DNA of 34,631 bases from Ferrimicrobium sp. (GTDB taxonomy: Bacteria > Actinomycetota > Acidimicrobiia > Acidimicrobiales > Acidimicrobiaceae). Position numbers and translations under genes: made by a program. The stretch is taken from positions 75,558 to 110,188 of the forward strand of contig NZ_DAHVNP010000049.1 of NCBI RefSeq assembly GCF_027319265.1. The letters are read 5' to 3'. The notes beneath the pieces are model-generated. The model was not told where the DNA came from. It worked only from the letters and a program-made list of their open reading frames with translations, and ran no database searches. Positions 16,052 through 24,393 of this stretch are shown here, piece after piece; the first letter of the stretch is position 1, and every line of letters starts with the position of its first letter.

Positions 16052-16732
16052 TTGGCCACCGTCGCTGTCTTCTCCCCCAAAAACGTGGAGAGAGTGATCG
16101 ACTTCTACGACGATACCAGCTATGAATTCGTGGTTATCGGGCCAGAGGAGACCGCCCTTCCCGATCAGGTCGCGGGGGTGATCATCGATGCGACCACCGA
16201 TTTCGACCAGGCTGTCATGCTCTGCCGAGGGATCAGACGGCATCGAGAGAGTGACGTAACCCTCCTGCTCCTGATCGAGCGACATCAGGTGAAAGAACTC
16301 GCCCTGCGGGAGGGGATGATCGACGACTTTGCGGTCTCACCCTTTGACCGCAACGAACTCGCCGTACGTCTCCAACACCTTCTGGTCCGCCACGGCCAGC
16401 CAGAGGAGCACTCCAAGATCGCCATCGGTCCGCTCGTGCTCGACACCGACACCTATCAGGCGTCGCTTGCGGGGGCCCCCATGGACCTGACCTACATGGA
16501 ATACGAACTCTTAAAGTTCCTGGCAAGCCATCCCGGTAAGGTCTTTTCGCGAGAGACCCTACTGTCGAGAGTTTGGGGCTACGAATACTACGGCGGGGCA
16601 CGGACCGTCGACGTCCATATCCGACGGTTACGAGCGAAGCTGGGAGAAGGCTACGAAGCGCTCATCCAAACCGTTCGCTCCGTCGGCTACAAGTTTGGAC
16701 TCCCGACAGAACCTACAGACGACTCCGCGTAG
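16052..16732 (+). CDS. glnR: GlnR-type OmpR family regulator of nitrogen metabolism
   Basis: 226 residues. Residues 1-110 are a receiver-like domain that keeps one Asp (D46 in VIIDAT) but lacks the usual acidic pair near the N-terminus and the conserved Lys, as in the unphosphorylated actinobacterial GlnR. Residues 130-226 are a winged helix of the OmpR type, very close in pattern to GlnR (LDLTYMEYELLKFLASHPGK, then RVWGYEYYGGARTVDVHIRR, VRSVGYKF). The TTG start at 16052 touches the glnA stop (TAG TTG), with AAGGG upstream inside glnA, so the two are coupled. Close linkage of a GlnR-type protein to glnA strongly supports the nitrogen assignment. Confidence 0.8.
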   Translation: MATVAVFSPKNVERVIDFYDDTSYEFVVIGPEETALPDQVAGVIIDATTDFDQAVMLCRGIRRHRESDVTLLLLIERHQVKELALREGMIDDFAVSPFDRNELAVRLQHLLVRHGQPEEHSKIAIGPLVLDTDTYQASLAGAPMDLTYMEYELLKFLASHPGKVFSRETLLSRVWGYEYYGGARTVDVHIRRLRAKLGEGYEALIQTVRSVGYKFGLPTEPTDDSA

Positions 16733-16789
16733 GCTCTTGACTCCATATAGGCACCGCACTCCCCACCAGCGAGAGGCGTGACAGCGTGG

Positions 16790-17152
16790 TTACGAGAAGG
16801 AGGAGCCGCAACCGCAGGTTCGGGTCGCGTTGGGGTTAGTGATGTGGAACCCTGCTTCACTCAAGGAATCGCTGTAATCGAGCGAAGCACCCTTGATCAA
16901 CTCAGCCGACGCCGCATCAACGACGACTCGAACATCCCCGAAGGTCGCGGCAATGTCATCTTCAGCGAGTTCGCTATCGAAGAACATATCATAGCTATAC
17001 CCTGAACATCCTCCCGGAGCGACGGCTACCCGGAGGAACAGACCTTCCGCGCCCTCTTCTTCGGCGAGCAGCGCAGCAACTTTTGCCACGGCACGATCCG
17101 TCAGGGTAATCACTGAGGGCCGTTTGCCGATTTTTACCGATGTCATTGCCAT
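16790..17152 (-). CDS. A-type Fe-S cluster carrier/insertion protein (IscA/ErpA/HesB family)
   Basis: 120 residues from ATG 17152 (AAGGAG five bases upstream); an ATG at 17146 is also possible. The three Fe-S-binding Cys are present: one in GGCSGYSY and two in CGCGSSF at the C-terminus. The family strand SVITLTDRAVAKVAALL opens the protein and the acidic FDSELAEDD region is in the middle. Such proteins receive clusters from the SUF system and pass them to apoproteins. The gene is divergent from mrp, another Fe-S carrier, which makes a small Fe-S assembly locus. ErpA is the most likely ortholog class, but the exact name is uncertain. Confidence 0.88.
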   Translation of the reverse strand: MAMTSVKIGKRPSVITLTDRAVAKVAALLAEEEGAEGLFLRVAVAPGGCSGYSYDMFFDSELAEDDIAATFGDVRVVVDAASAELIKGASLDYSDSLSEAGFHITNPNATRTCGCGSSFS

Positions 17153-17183
17153 GATCACTCCTTCAAGACACTGTTATGACTCC

Positions 17184-17217
17184 AGTATAGCGCAGATCAG
17201 CATCGTCCTAGAAGGAC
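17184..17217 (-). promoter_or_regulatory. Promoter of the A-type carrier gene with an operator-like repeat over the -35
   Basis: On the minus strand, TATACT (17184-17189) is a near-consensus -10, and TTCTAG (17208-17213) stands 18 bases upstream as a weak -35. GTCCT (17205-17209) and AGGAC (17213-17217) are exact complements around AGA and cover the -35. A repressor of Fe-S genes could act here; the regulator is not identified. Confidence 0.45.
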
Positions 17218-17314
17218 CTCTTAGCGAACATCGTACCCACCACTGATTGTGCGCCATGAGGAACCTCCTGTGCCAACACCCTGACGAGAGCCTCATGCGT
17301 CAGCAAACCGTTAT

Positions 17315-17320
17315 TAGGCT
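17315..17320 (+). promoter_or_regulatory. Candidate leaderless -10 of mrp
   Basis: TAGGCT is seven bases before the ATG at 17328 and fits the TANNNT pattern. There is no RBS and no clear -35. It is one of five similarly spaced hexamers in this window. Confidence 0.35.
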
Positions 17321-17327
17321 AGGTACC

Positions 17328-18467
17328 ATGACTACGAACACGACGGCATCCGCCCAAGAGGCTCGGATTCACGACGTCGTCGATGCAGTGATGGACCCAG
17401 AACTCGGCTTGACCCTTGGGGAACTTGGCATGGTCAAAGCGGTAACGGTGACTGAGCACCAGATCTCGATCCTGGTCGCCTTAACAACACCAGGCTGCCC
17501 TCTCAAGAACCAAATTCAGAGAAGTCTCTCCGATGCCATCGATGACCAAGATCGTGAAGGGCGCCAGCTCAAAGTCACTTTTACGGAGTTAACCCGCGAG
17601 GAGAAGGAGCAAGCCATGCAGCTCGCTCGTAAAGGAGCACAAGCCACCGATCTCCCACCAGCACTACAGGGGACCCAACTGCTCGCTTTCTCCTCGGGGA
17701 AGGGAGGCGTTGGCAAATCGTCACTCGCTATCGCGGTGGCACAGAACATCGCCGAGCGAGGCTATCATGTCGGCGTTCTTGACGCCGACATTTGGGGGTT
17801 CTCGCAACCCCAACTGCTCTCAGCCCAGGCAGAGCGACTGAGCGCTGAAGGGGATGCCGTCGATTTCCACATCAATCCGTACCTTGCACCGACGGGGGCC
17901 GGAACACTCGCCGTGGTATCGATGGGCATGATGGTAGAACAAGCGGGATCGGCCATCATGTGGCGAGGTCTCATGCTATCGCGAGCGCTCCAACACTTCA
18001 TCGAGGATGTAAATTGGGCCAACCCCGACTATCTCATCATCGACCTACCTCCGGGGACCGGGGATGTTCCGATGACCCTTGCCCGTCTCCTGCCAACGAC
18101 GAAGGTCGCCCTCGTGACGACCCCTTCAGCACTCGCCAGCCATGTCGCCGAGCGTGCGGCCTCCTTTGCCATCAAAGCGAACCTGGCGCTACTCGGTGTC
18201 ATCGAGAACATGAGTTGGATCGACTGTCCCCATGGCGAACGCTTGACGCCATTCGGGCAAGGCGGCGGAGCGGCGATCGCCGCGCAGTATCAACTTCCAC
18301 TGCTGGCCCACATTCCCCTTGGGGAGTCTCTCCACGACATGCCAGCGATCATCGATCTCACCTCAGCGATCCTCGAGCAGATGGGTCGGCAAGAGGATGC
18401 GTTGGGAGCCTGCACCGCTCACCTTTGGGATGCATTGACAGTGGACGATCCGAGCCCTCTGCGATGA
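17328..18467 (+). CDS. mrp: Mrp/NBP35 family P-loop ATPase, Fe-S cluster carrier
   Basis: 379 residues from ATG 17328; in-frame starts at 17247 and 17295 exist but lack an RBS and homology. Residues about 10-90 are a MIP18/DUF59 domain (DPELGLTLGELGMVK, TTPGCPLK with its conserved Cys). The ParA/MinD-like ATPase follows with the deviant Walker A GKGGVGKSS at 124-132, LDADIWGFSQP and IIDLPPGTGD. Mrp proteins bind and transfer [4Fe-4S] clusters. The usual CPxC pair near residue 300 reads DCPHGE here, so the second Cys is missing; a homodimer could still share a site, or the site has shifted. It is divergent from the A-type carrier gene. Confidence 0.9.
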   Translation: MTTNTTASAQEARIHDVVDAVMDPELGLTLGELGMVKAVTVTEHQISILVALTTPGCPLKNQIQRSLSDAIDDQDREGRQLKVTFTELTREEKEQAMQLARKGAQATDLPPALQGTQLLAFSSGKGGVGKSSLAIAVAQNIAERGYHVGVLDADIWGFSQPQLLSAQAERLSAEGDAVDFHINPYLAPTGAGTLAVVSMGMMVEQAGSAIMWRGLMLSRALQHFIEDVNWANPDYLIIDLPPGTGDVPMTLARLLPTTKVALVTTPSALASHVAERAASFAIKANLALLGVIENMSWIDCPHGERLTPFGQGGGAAIAAQYQLPLLAHIPLGESLHDMPAIIDLTSAILEQMGRQEDALGACTAHLWDALTVDDPSPLR

Positions 18468-18560
18468 CCTACCGCTGAGCCGACCGCAACGATCACCGTC
18501 CCCAACGACAACTCCCGATCGACGCTGGAATCTTGTCAGTGGTTCAACTGATGGGCGGCA

Positions 18561-19733
18561 TCAAGCGAGCGCCGCAAACATCTTGTCGCCCTGGGCGTCG
18601 GAGGTTAAGGGAACCGTCGCCGGGGCCGCACCAAAAGCGAAACAACCCGCCGGATCGACCGCCAAACACACCTCAGCCCCGCGCTCAAAACGTTCTCGCG
18701 CGAAGACGCCAACGAGTTGATGCCCACCTCCGACTTCGACGACATGATCGTAGCCTCTACCACGAAAAGCGACATCGCAGATCCGGCCACGAAACTGATT
18801 AGTAGAGCTATCTGCAGTCTCGATATCCCTTAGCGTCGCCGCCGCTGTTCTGATGAAGACGCCCACGGGGTCCTTGTCCGATCCCGGTGAGAGCCCACCT
18901 ACCTGCGCTGTCACGAGGGCATCTTCGACACGAACGACCATCGTCCCGTTCGAACCCCAAGACTCCACGACGCCCGGCAATTCTCCAGCAAGGCCGGTAA
19001 AGCGTGCGACAAAAGGCGTCTGCGGAGACGAATAGAGTGCCTCAGGAGTTGAGTATTGAACGAGCCTACCGGCTTGTAGTACTCCGATTTTATCTGCCAG
19101 CGCAAACGCCTCTGATTGGTCATGCGTGATGTAGACCGCAGTGGAGCCGCATTCTCTCGTCAAACTCGCGATCTCCACCCGCAACCGTTCTCGCAGATCG
19201 GCATCCAGATTCGAGAGTGGCTCATCAAAGAGAAGGAGCCCCGGTTTGGCAACCAACGCTCGCGCAAGCGCCACACGCTGCTGCTCACCCCCAGAGAGAT
19301 CATTAGGATACTGATCGGCATGGGTGGCCAGGCCGACACGATCGAGCATCTCCAGCGAGGCCCGCCTTCGTTCATCTGCGCTCATTTTGAGCCTCCGTAG
19401 CGCAAAGGCAACATTTTCAATGGCCTTCATGTGTGGCCACAGTGCATAATCTTGAAAGACCATGGCGAGGTCGCGCCCCTCAGGCGGGTGGTGCTTCCCC
19501 GGCCCAGCAACCGTCTTGCCATCAAAGGCGATCTGTCCACTATCGACGGTCTCGATACCAGCGATCAGCCGGATCAACGTCGATTTACCACTACCCGATG
19601 GCCCCAAGAGGACGACAAACTCGCCCGAGCGTGCCTGGAACCTCACCTCATCAAGGGCGAGCTTCGTCGGCGTATAGCGCTTCGATACTCCGTCAATCCG
19701 AAGACTTGGAGCCGCTGATCCTGTTATGCCCAT
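18561..19733 (-). CDS. ABC importer ATP-binding protein (FbpC/PotA-type)
   Basis: 390 residues from ATG 19733 (AAGGAG seven bases upstream; a start at 19754 lies inside the permease gene). Walker A is GPSGSGKST (44-52), Q-loop VFQDYALWPH, signature LSGGEQQR, Walker B LLLFDEPLSNLD, switch His ITHDQSEA. The C-terminal 150 residues form a TOBE-like regulatory region, as in the ferric, spermidine and phosphonate importers (MalK-like CUT/FbpC branch). It is the last gene of a three-gene importer operon on the minus strand; its start overlaps the permease end only in the longer reading. Confidence 0.9.
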   Translation of the reverse strand: MGITGSAAPSLRIDGVSKRYTPTKLALDEVRFQARSGEFVVLLGPSGSGKSTLIRLIAGIETVDSGQIAFDGKTVAGPGKHHPPEGRDLAMVFQDYALWPHMKAIENVAFALRRLKMSADERRRASLEMLDRVGLATHADQYPNDLSGGEQQRVALARALVAKPGLLLFDEPLSNLDADLRERLRVEIASLTRECGSTAVYITHDQSEAFALADKIGVLQAGRLVQYSTPEALYSSPQTPFVARFTGLAGELPGVVESWGSNGTMVVRVEDALVTAQVGGLSPGSDKDPVGVFIRTAAATLRDIETADSSTNQFRGRICDVAFRGRGYDHVVEVGGGHQLVGVFARERFERGAEVCLAVDPAGCFAFGAAPATVPLTSDAQGDKMFAALA

Positions 19734-19743
19734 AGTGCACTCC

Positions 19744-21525
19744 TTAGAGAACATTCGCTCCTAACCGTCGCCAGCCCTTTGGGGCCAGAAAGCGGAAGAG
19801 CAGCGAGATGATGATAATCATGCCGAGATCGATGAGCAGTGCAACGATCGACAACGCCGTACCCTGCGAGAGGTTCGACTTCCCGAGCACCGAAATGATC
19901 GCAACAGCGACTGGCTGGGTACCAGGCGGCGCCAACAGTTCAGAGGCCGGCAACTCAAGAAACGTGGCCGCAAAAGTGAGCAACCACGCCCACAGCAAAC
20001 TCGGCCCAAGAAGCGGTATCGCACATCGCCACCACGATTTGGTCAAACCAGCCCCATGCACTCGCCCGGCGTCAAGCAGTGACCCCTTCACTTGGGCCAA
20101 TGGTCCCGCAAGCACACGGGTAGTCGACGGCAACGCTCCTGCGAGGTACGCCATGATGAGTATCAGAACCGTACCGTAGATATCGATACCAAGACTTGAT
20201 AGTATTGGCAAGTTATAGGCGAAAATATAGCCTGCAGCCAGCACCAACCCAGGCAAAGCGATCGCAGCAAGTACCGTGACATCGAGCAACTTGTCGATCA
20301 GTTTTGTACCTCTCCTCGAGAGTCGCCGTGCGATAACGGTGCCAAGGATGAGAGCAAGAAACCCATTGAGCACGGCCAGTTTGAAGGAGAATCCAAGAGA
20401 GCTCCCGAGGCCCGAGATCCCAAAGAGACCGCGATAGGCACTCAGGGTCAGATTGTGCAGGGAGAGTGTCGCGAAGGGCTTGAGCATCGAGGAGACAAGG
20501 GCACCGAGAATCGGCACACCGAGCGCAACGAAAAAGACCACCAACAACACTCCAAGCGCGATGAGTTGTCCGCGGAGAGTAAGACGCGTTTGCTTCGCCG
20601 ATCTCGTTCGTCCACCGAGGACCGCGTAGGACCGACTCTTGAGAAACCGTTTTTGCAGCGTCAATGCAACAGCCACCGCCACAACCAGCATCAAACCGAT
20701 GACCGCAGCTACACCAAAGTTGGCCGGGTAGGAAGAGAGCGCAACATAGAGGTTATACGTCGCTATCGGGAAGTGTGCATTGGGAGCGATCACGGCAGCG
20801 GTGCCAAAGTCAGCGATCGATTCGGCAAAGACGACGATGAGCCCGGCAAAGATCGAAGGCAGGATCATCGGCACCATCACCCGCAAGGTAGTCAGCCTCC
20901 CTCCGCCGTGCACTCGGGCCGCATCCTCAAAACTCGATCCCAGTGCCGCGATTGACCCGGCGACGGCGAAGTAGGCAAATGGCAACCCTTTGATAGCCAA
21001 TACCAAGGTATAGCCGACAGGGCCGAAGAAGATCTTGGTGTAGATCGGGCTATACAGACCGACCGCCGCCAACACCCCTCCTGGTCCAAGCACCACCTGC
21101 CAACCCACAGCGATGATATAACTCGGGACCAAGAGGACCGCCCAGATCGAGATGGACCATACTCTCCGGCCGCCCACATTGGTACGCTGGAGCAACCAAG
21201 CCAACAGGATCGCAAACGCGACCGCCAAGAGTGCCGCGAGGATCCCGACCACCAGCGAGTCCGCCATCCCTTGCAGCGTGACACCGGTAAGGGCCTCGCG
21301 GAAGGCGTTGATCGTAAACCATGCACTTCCTTGGTCAAAAAGACGGGGTGAGACGGCCAGGATCAAGAAACAGGCGGTCGGGACGAGCAGTACAACAACG
21401 AGCACCACCCAAAAGATTGGCCACCCCAAGAACTCAGCAAGGCGGCCCAGCCACCTTGAAAGGACCGAGCCCGAGCGCTCGTAGCGCTCGGGCTGCTCGA
21501 TCGGTCGCTCAATAAGTGCTACCAC
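19744..21525 (-). CDS. ABC importer permease, fused two-domain type (FbpB-like)
   Basis: 593 residues with about 12 membrane segments in two homologous halves, the layout of the iron(III)/thiamine/2-aminoethylphosphonate importers. Each half carries an EAA-type cytosolic loop: EDAARVHGGGRLTTLRVMVP and LDAGRVHGAGLTKSWWRCAIP. The first 30 residues are cytosolic and charged. The GTG start at 21525 has AGGT just upstream and follows the binding-protein stop by six bases. No substrate can be named from the permease alone. Confidence 0.88.
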   Translation of the reverse strand: MVALIERPIEQPERYERSGSVLSRWLGRLAEFLGWPIFWVVLVVVLLVPTACFLILAVSPRLFDQGSAWFTINAFREALTGVTLQGMADSLVVGILAALLAVAFAILLAWLLQRTNVGGRRVWSISIWAVLLVPSYIIAVGWQVVLGPGGVLAAVGLYSPIYTKIFFGPVGYTLVLAIKGLPFAYFAVAGSIAALGSSFEDAARVHGGGRLTTLRVMVPMILPSIFAGLIVVFAESIADFGTAAVIAPNAHFPIATYNLYVALSSYPANFGVAAVIGLMLVVAVAVALTLQKRFLKSRSYAVLGGRTRSAKQTRLTLRGQLIALGVLLVVFFVALGVPILGALVSSMLKPFATLSLHNLTLSAYRGLFGISGLGSSLGFSFKLAVLNGFLALILGTVIARRLSRRGTKLIDKLLDVTVLAAIALPGLVLAAGYIFAYNLPILSSLGIDIYGTVLILIMAYLAGALPSTTRVLAGPLAQVKGSLLDAGRVHGAGLTKSWWRCAIPLLGPSLLWAWLLTFAATFLELPASELLAPPGTQPVAVAIISVLGKSNLSQGTALSIVALLIDLGMIIIISLLFRFLAPKGWRRLGANVL

Positions 21526-21531
21526 TGCTAC

Positions 21532-22611
21532 CTACTGAACGATGTTGTTGGTGAACCAAGCGTTAATCGTGGCCTCGCGAGAACCCCACACGATTGGATT
21601 TGGATAGTCCGTAGGAATATTCTTCAAGTTCGGCACCTCTGAATGTGCTTTCGTCCCCTCGATGATGGGGTAAAAGAGCGAATCGCCGTGAGGATCACCG
21701 CTGAGCATCAGCGCTTGACCCTTAGGGCTGTAGACAAAGTCGGCAAATTTTTTCGCCTCAACAATCTCCGCCTTTGGAGCCTTACCGTCGATACCGATCA
21801 CGCCGGGAAGAAGCGCTGACTTATCGGGATAAGCGACCTTCAGATCAGGGGTAGTGAATGCAAACCCAATACCAGCGGAGTTCTGCACCAACGCCACTTT
21901 GATTGCTCCGGTCAGTAGCGCATGGAGCGTCACCTTATTGGTTGAGTAGATGTGCAGTCCGTTGGCCGCGAGCTTCTTGAAATAGGCCTCACCTTGCGTG
22001 ACGCCACCCTGTTGTTGCATGATGGAGGCGACTGCCGTGTAGGTCGGACCCGAAATCGCTGGGTTGTTCATCCCGATAGCACCCTTCCAGGTGGGCGTCA
22101 ACAGACTGCTCCACGAGGTTGGTGGGTTCTTGGTAACCTTGGAGTTATAGACATAGGCAGCGGCGATCGTAATCCCGGTCGGGATATAACTCCCATCAGC
22201 AGGAACCAACGTTTTGCCTAGCGACGTCAGCGTCCCCGTCGTCGGTTCGAAACCACGCAACAGATAGTGCTGTTGGTCGAGAGCCGCATAGGCGTCCGAG
22301 CCATCAGACCAGAAGACACCCCACTGAGGGTTCTCGGCCTCTGCCGATATTTTCGCCAAAAGCGTACCGGTTGAGTGGTTCACCATCTCCGTCGGAATCC
22401 CCGTCGCTTGCTGAAACCCTTTGGCCACCGCTGGTGCGTAGCCTTCAGCCCCGTAGACCACCAACGGCACCACGGGGGTCTTGGAGGCGGTCTTGGTCGT
22501 CGATGAGGTAGACGCCGTCGAACTTGATCCACACGCTGCGAGCACACTCGCCGCTCCTGCTAGCGCCAAACCAACCTTGAGAACTCGGGAGAACCGATTA
22601 CGTTGCATCAT
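21532..22611 (-). CDS. Periplasmic/lipoprotein solute-binding protein of the ferric-type importer
   Basis: 359 residues from the paired ATG at 22611/22608. A basic start and hydrophobic core lead to the lipobox VLAAC, then a Ser/Thr linker. The mature domain (PLVVYGAEGYAPAV, TGIPTEMVN, VFWSDGSDAY, PTSWSSLLTPTWKGAIGMNN) is a class II periplasmic fold of the FbpA/AfuA/PhnS group. The consecutive Tyr that ligate iron in FbpA-like proteins are not seen in the matching region (QNSAGIGFAFT), so ferric iron is not supported; a phosphonate, thiamine or small organic acid is equally possible. The long frame to 22671 has no RBS. The promoter lies directly upstream. Confidence 0.85.
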   Translation of the reverse strand: MMQRNRFSRVLKVGLALAGAASVLAACGSSSTASTSSTTKTASKTPVVPLVVYGAEGYAPAVAKGFQQATGIPTEMVNHSTGTLLAKISAEAENPQWGVFWSDGSDAYAALDQQHYLLRGFEPTTGTLTSLGKTLVPADGSYIPTGITIAAAYVYNSKVTKNPPTSWSSLLTPTWKGAIGMNNPAISGPTYTAVASIMQQQGGVTQGEAYFKKLAANGLHIYSTNKVTLHALLTGAIKVALVQNSAGIGFAFTTPDLKVAYPDKSALLPGVIGIDGKAPKAEIVEAKKFADFVYSPKGQALMLSGDPHGDSLFYPIIEGTKAHSEVPNLKNIPTDYPNPIVWGSREATINAWFTNNIVQ

Positions 22612-22618
22612 GGTCTCA

Positions 22619-22646
22619 AAGCTACTGAACGACCGTGAACCGGTTC
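22619..22646 (-). promoter_or_regulatory. Leaderless promoter and palindromic operator candidate of the importer operon
   Basis: TAGCTT (22619-22624, read on minus) is seven bases before the ATG at 22611. The 10-bp perfect palindrome GAACCGGTTC occupies 22637-22646, the -26 to -35 position for a start at 22611. A regulator bound there would compete with RNA polymerase. No RBS precedes the ATG. Confidence 0.4.
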
Positions 22647-22743
22647 CCAAGGCTCGGTAAACAGCAAGCAAACGACCGATGAATAGTTTGCACCCGGCGG
22701 TAAGCCAATCTGGATCCCGCGGTCATCGGCTCCCAAGGCACCC

Positions 22744-24387
22744 CTACGAGATCGCCACCCCATCTTCATCGGTGCAACGCTCATCACCAAAGGCGGGCAT
22801 CCGACTCACCTTCACGCCTCTCGCCGACGAGAAGGAGAGAAAAGCGCCCACGGGCTGATGCTCGAGTTCGTAGACATGGACCTGCGGGCTGCGGAGCCGG
22901 ACAATAGCGTCATGATCGTTATCGAGGTCACGCACGATACTGGCACTCCGTATCGGTGGGTCAATCTCGAATCCGTTGCGCGCCGCTACCACCACAAAGA
23001 TCGTGGAACTGCAGGCCTGAAAATGTTGATCGGGGGCAAAGATCGCAAAGACAGCGGCCCGATCGGCGAATCTACCGACAATACCCTCCGATACGACCAC
23101 CTCATCATCGGCTGGGATCGCGACCGTCTGTAGCTGCGCCGCAACTCGTGGAGGAACGGTCAACCATTGTGGAGGAATTCCGCGATCGACGTCGATACCG
23201 AGAGCTGCACTCATCACGGCCACAACCCCCATCGCCCCGCCAAGGGGCCATCGAGCCCATCGCGGTGACAACCGTAAGCGGGCCAATAACCACGTACCCA
23301 TCAGCACCGTACCCATCTCGAGCAGCACGACCTCTGGGAAGTTCTGAAAACCTCCGGATTGCAAGGAGAGAAAGGCAGCCGAATGTTGCAGGCCGTTAGC
23401 CCCAATCGCCAACAGAGTGACCATAGCGGCCGGTACAAAGAGCACACCGAGCACCCCTGAATACCCGAGCATCTCACCTATGGCACTGTGTCGCGAAGCC
23501 AGAACATGAAGCGGGAGACCAGGATGCGCCAGCACCCCTCCGATAATTGCCATCAACGAAGGGTTCTGGCGGTGGACCTGACTGAGATAGCCATAACTGA
23601 GCGCAAAGGTCGTCGATTGATGCGCTCCGAGGATGAGATCGACGGCGAGCCACCCCAACCCCACCGCAACGACCAGAAGGCCCTGGGCGCGCCGTTGTGC
23701 AAGGAGCAGAAGGCCTAGCCCCAATCCAATGACCAGCAATATCTCACTCGTACCCGCCAACAACGTCAGCCCGATCATGATCCACGCCAACAATGGCCGT
23801 TGTCTGAGAAAGCCAATCAATGCGAGAAGGAGGGTGAGGGCGGCGATCGACTGGAAGTGAAAATCAAAGGACGCTGTCTCATAGAGCCAAGGGTCAGTGA
23901 GGGTCATCAACCCAAATCCTGCCAGCATGACCAGCCGCCATGCAAGGGGGAAGTGCTGCTGGAGTATCACTCGAATAGCGACGAGGAGTAGTACCAGCGT
24001 GGTTGCCGCCAACGACAGCGATTGGATGACCAACAGCGTGATGCCAGAACGAGCCACGAGTCGTAGCGCTCCAAGCGGCCAAGCCAACAAGGAGAACTGA
24101 TCACGCCAGAACTGATCCTGGTAGATAGTGTCGAAGGGGTTGAGGTGGCCGTGAGCGATTAGGTACGTTGCCTGATTGACGATCCCATAGTCCTCTGACA
24201 GGTCAAAGTGATGAAACTTGTTGAGCGAATAGATCAGCAGTACCGCGAACTGGACAAGGGCACCGAGCCCAGCCAAGGCCCAAAGCACCCGAGTAGTGGT
24301 CGTGACCGAACCCTTGCGCAGGGGGCGCATCAAGTCGATCAGTCGTGGCTGATCGGAGTCTGTAGACTCCTCTGTTTCTGAAGACAT
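22744..24387 (-). CDS. DUF2079 family multi-pass membrane protein
   Basis: 547 residues. About 10-11 hydrophobic segments follow a charged 30-residue start. The family hallmark is in the first loop: FDLSEDYGIVNQATYLIAHG, then a DQFWRDQFS run, matching the DUF2079 pattern of acidic residue plus Gln around a periplasmic loop that recalls GT-C glycosyltransferases. The C-terminal 130 residues are soluble. The function is not established; a role in envelope glycan transfer is a reasonable guess only. It lies six bases after the Nudix stop and so is coupled to it. Confidence 0.8.
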   Translation of the reverse strand: MSSETEESTDSDQPRLIDLMRPLRKGSVTTTTRVLWALAGLGALVQFAVLLIYSLNKFHHFDLSEDYGIVNQATYLIAHGHLNPFDTIYQDQFWRDQFSLLAWPLGALRLVARSGITLLVIQSLSLAATTLVLLLVAIRVILQQHFPLAWRLVMLAGFGLMTLTDPWLYETASFDFHFQSIAALTLLLALIGFLRQRPLLAWIMIGLTLLAGTSEILLVIGLGLGLLLLAQRRAQGLLVVAVGLGWLAVDLILGAHQSTTFALSYGYLSQVHRQNPSLMAIIGGVLAHPGLPLHVLASRHSAIGEMLGYSGVLGVLFVPAAMVTLLAIGANGLQHSAAFLSLQSGGFQNFPEVVLLEMGTVLMGTWLLARLRLSPRWARWPLGGAMGVVAVMSAALGIDVDRGIPPQWLTVPPRVAAQLQTVAIPADDEVVVSEGIVGRFADRAAVFAIFAPDQHFQACSSTIFVVVAARNGFEIDPPIRSASIVRDLDNDHDAIVRLRSPQVHVYELEHQPVGAFLSFSSARGVKVSRMPAFGDERCTDEDGVAIS

Positions 24388-24393
24388 CGTCGC

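Noticed and set aside
19734-19754. Earlier ATG (19754) for the importer ATPase, overlapping the permease stop.
   Set aside because: The ATG at 19733 has AAGGAG at ideal spacing, and that Shine-Dalgarno lies inside the longer reading.
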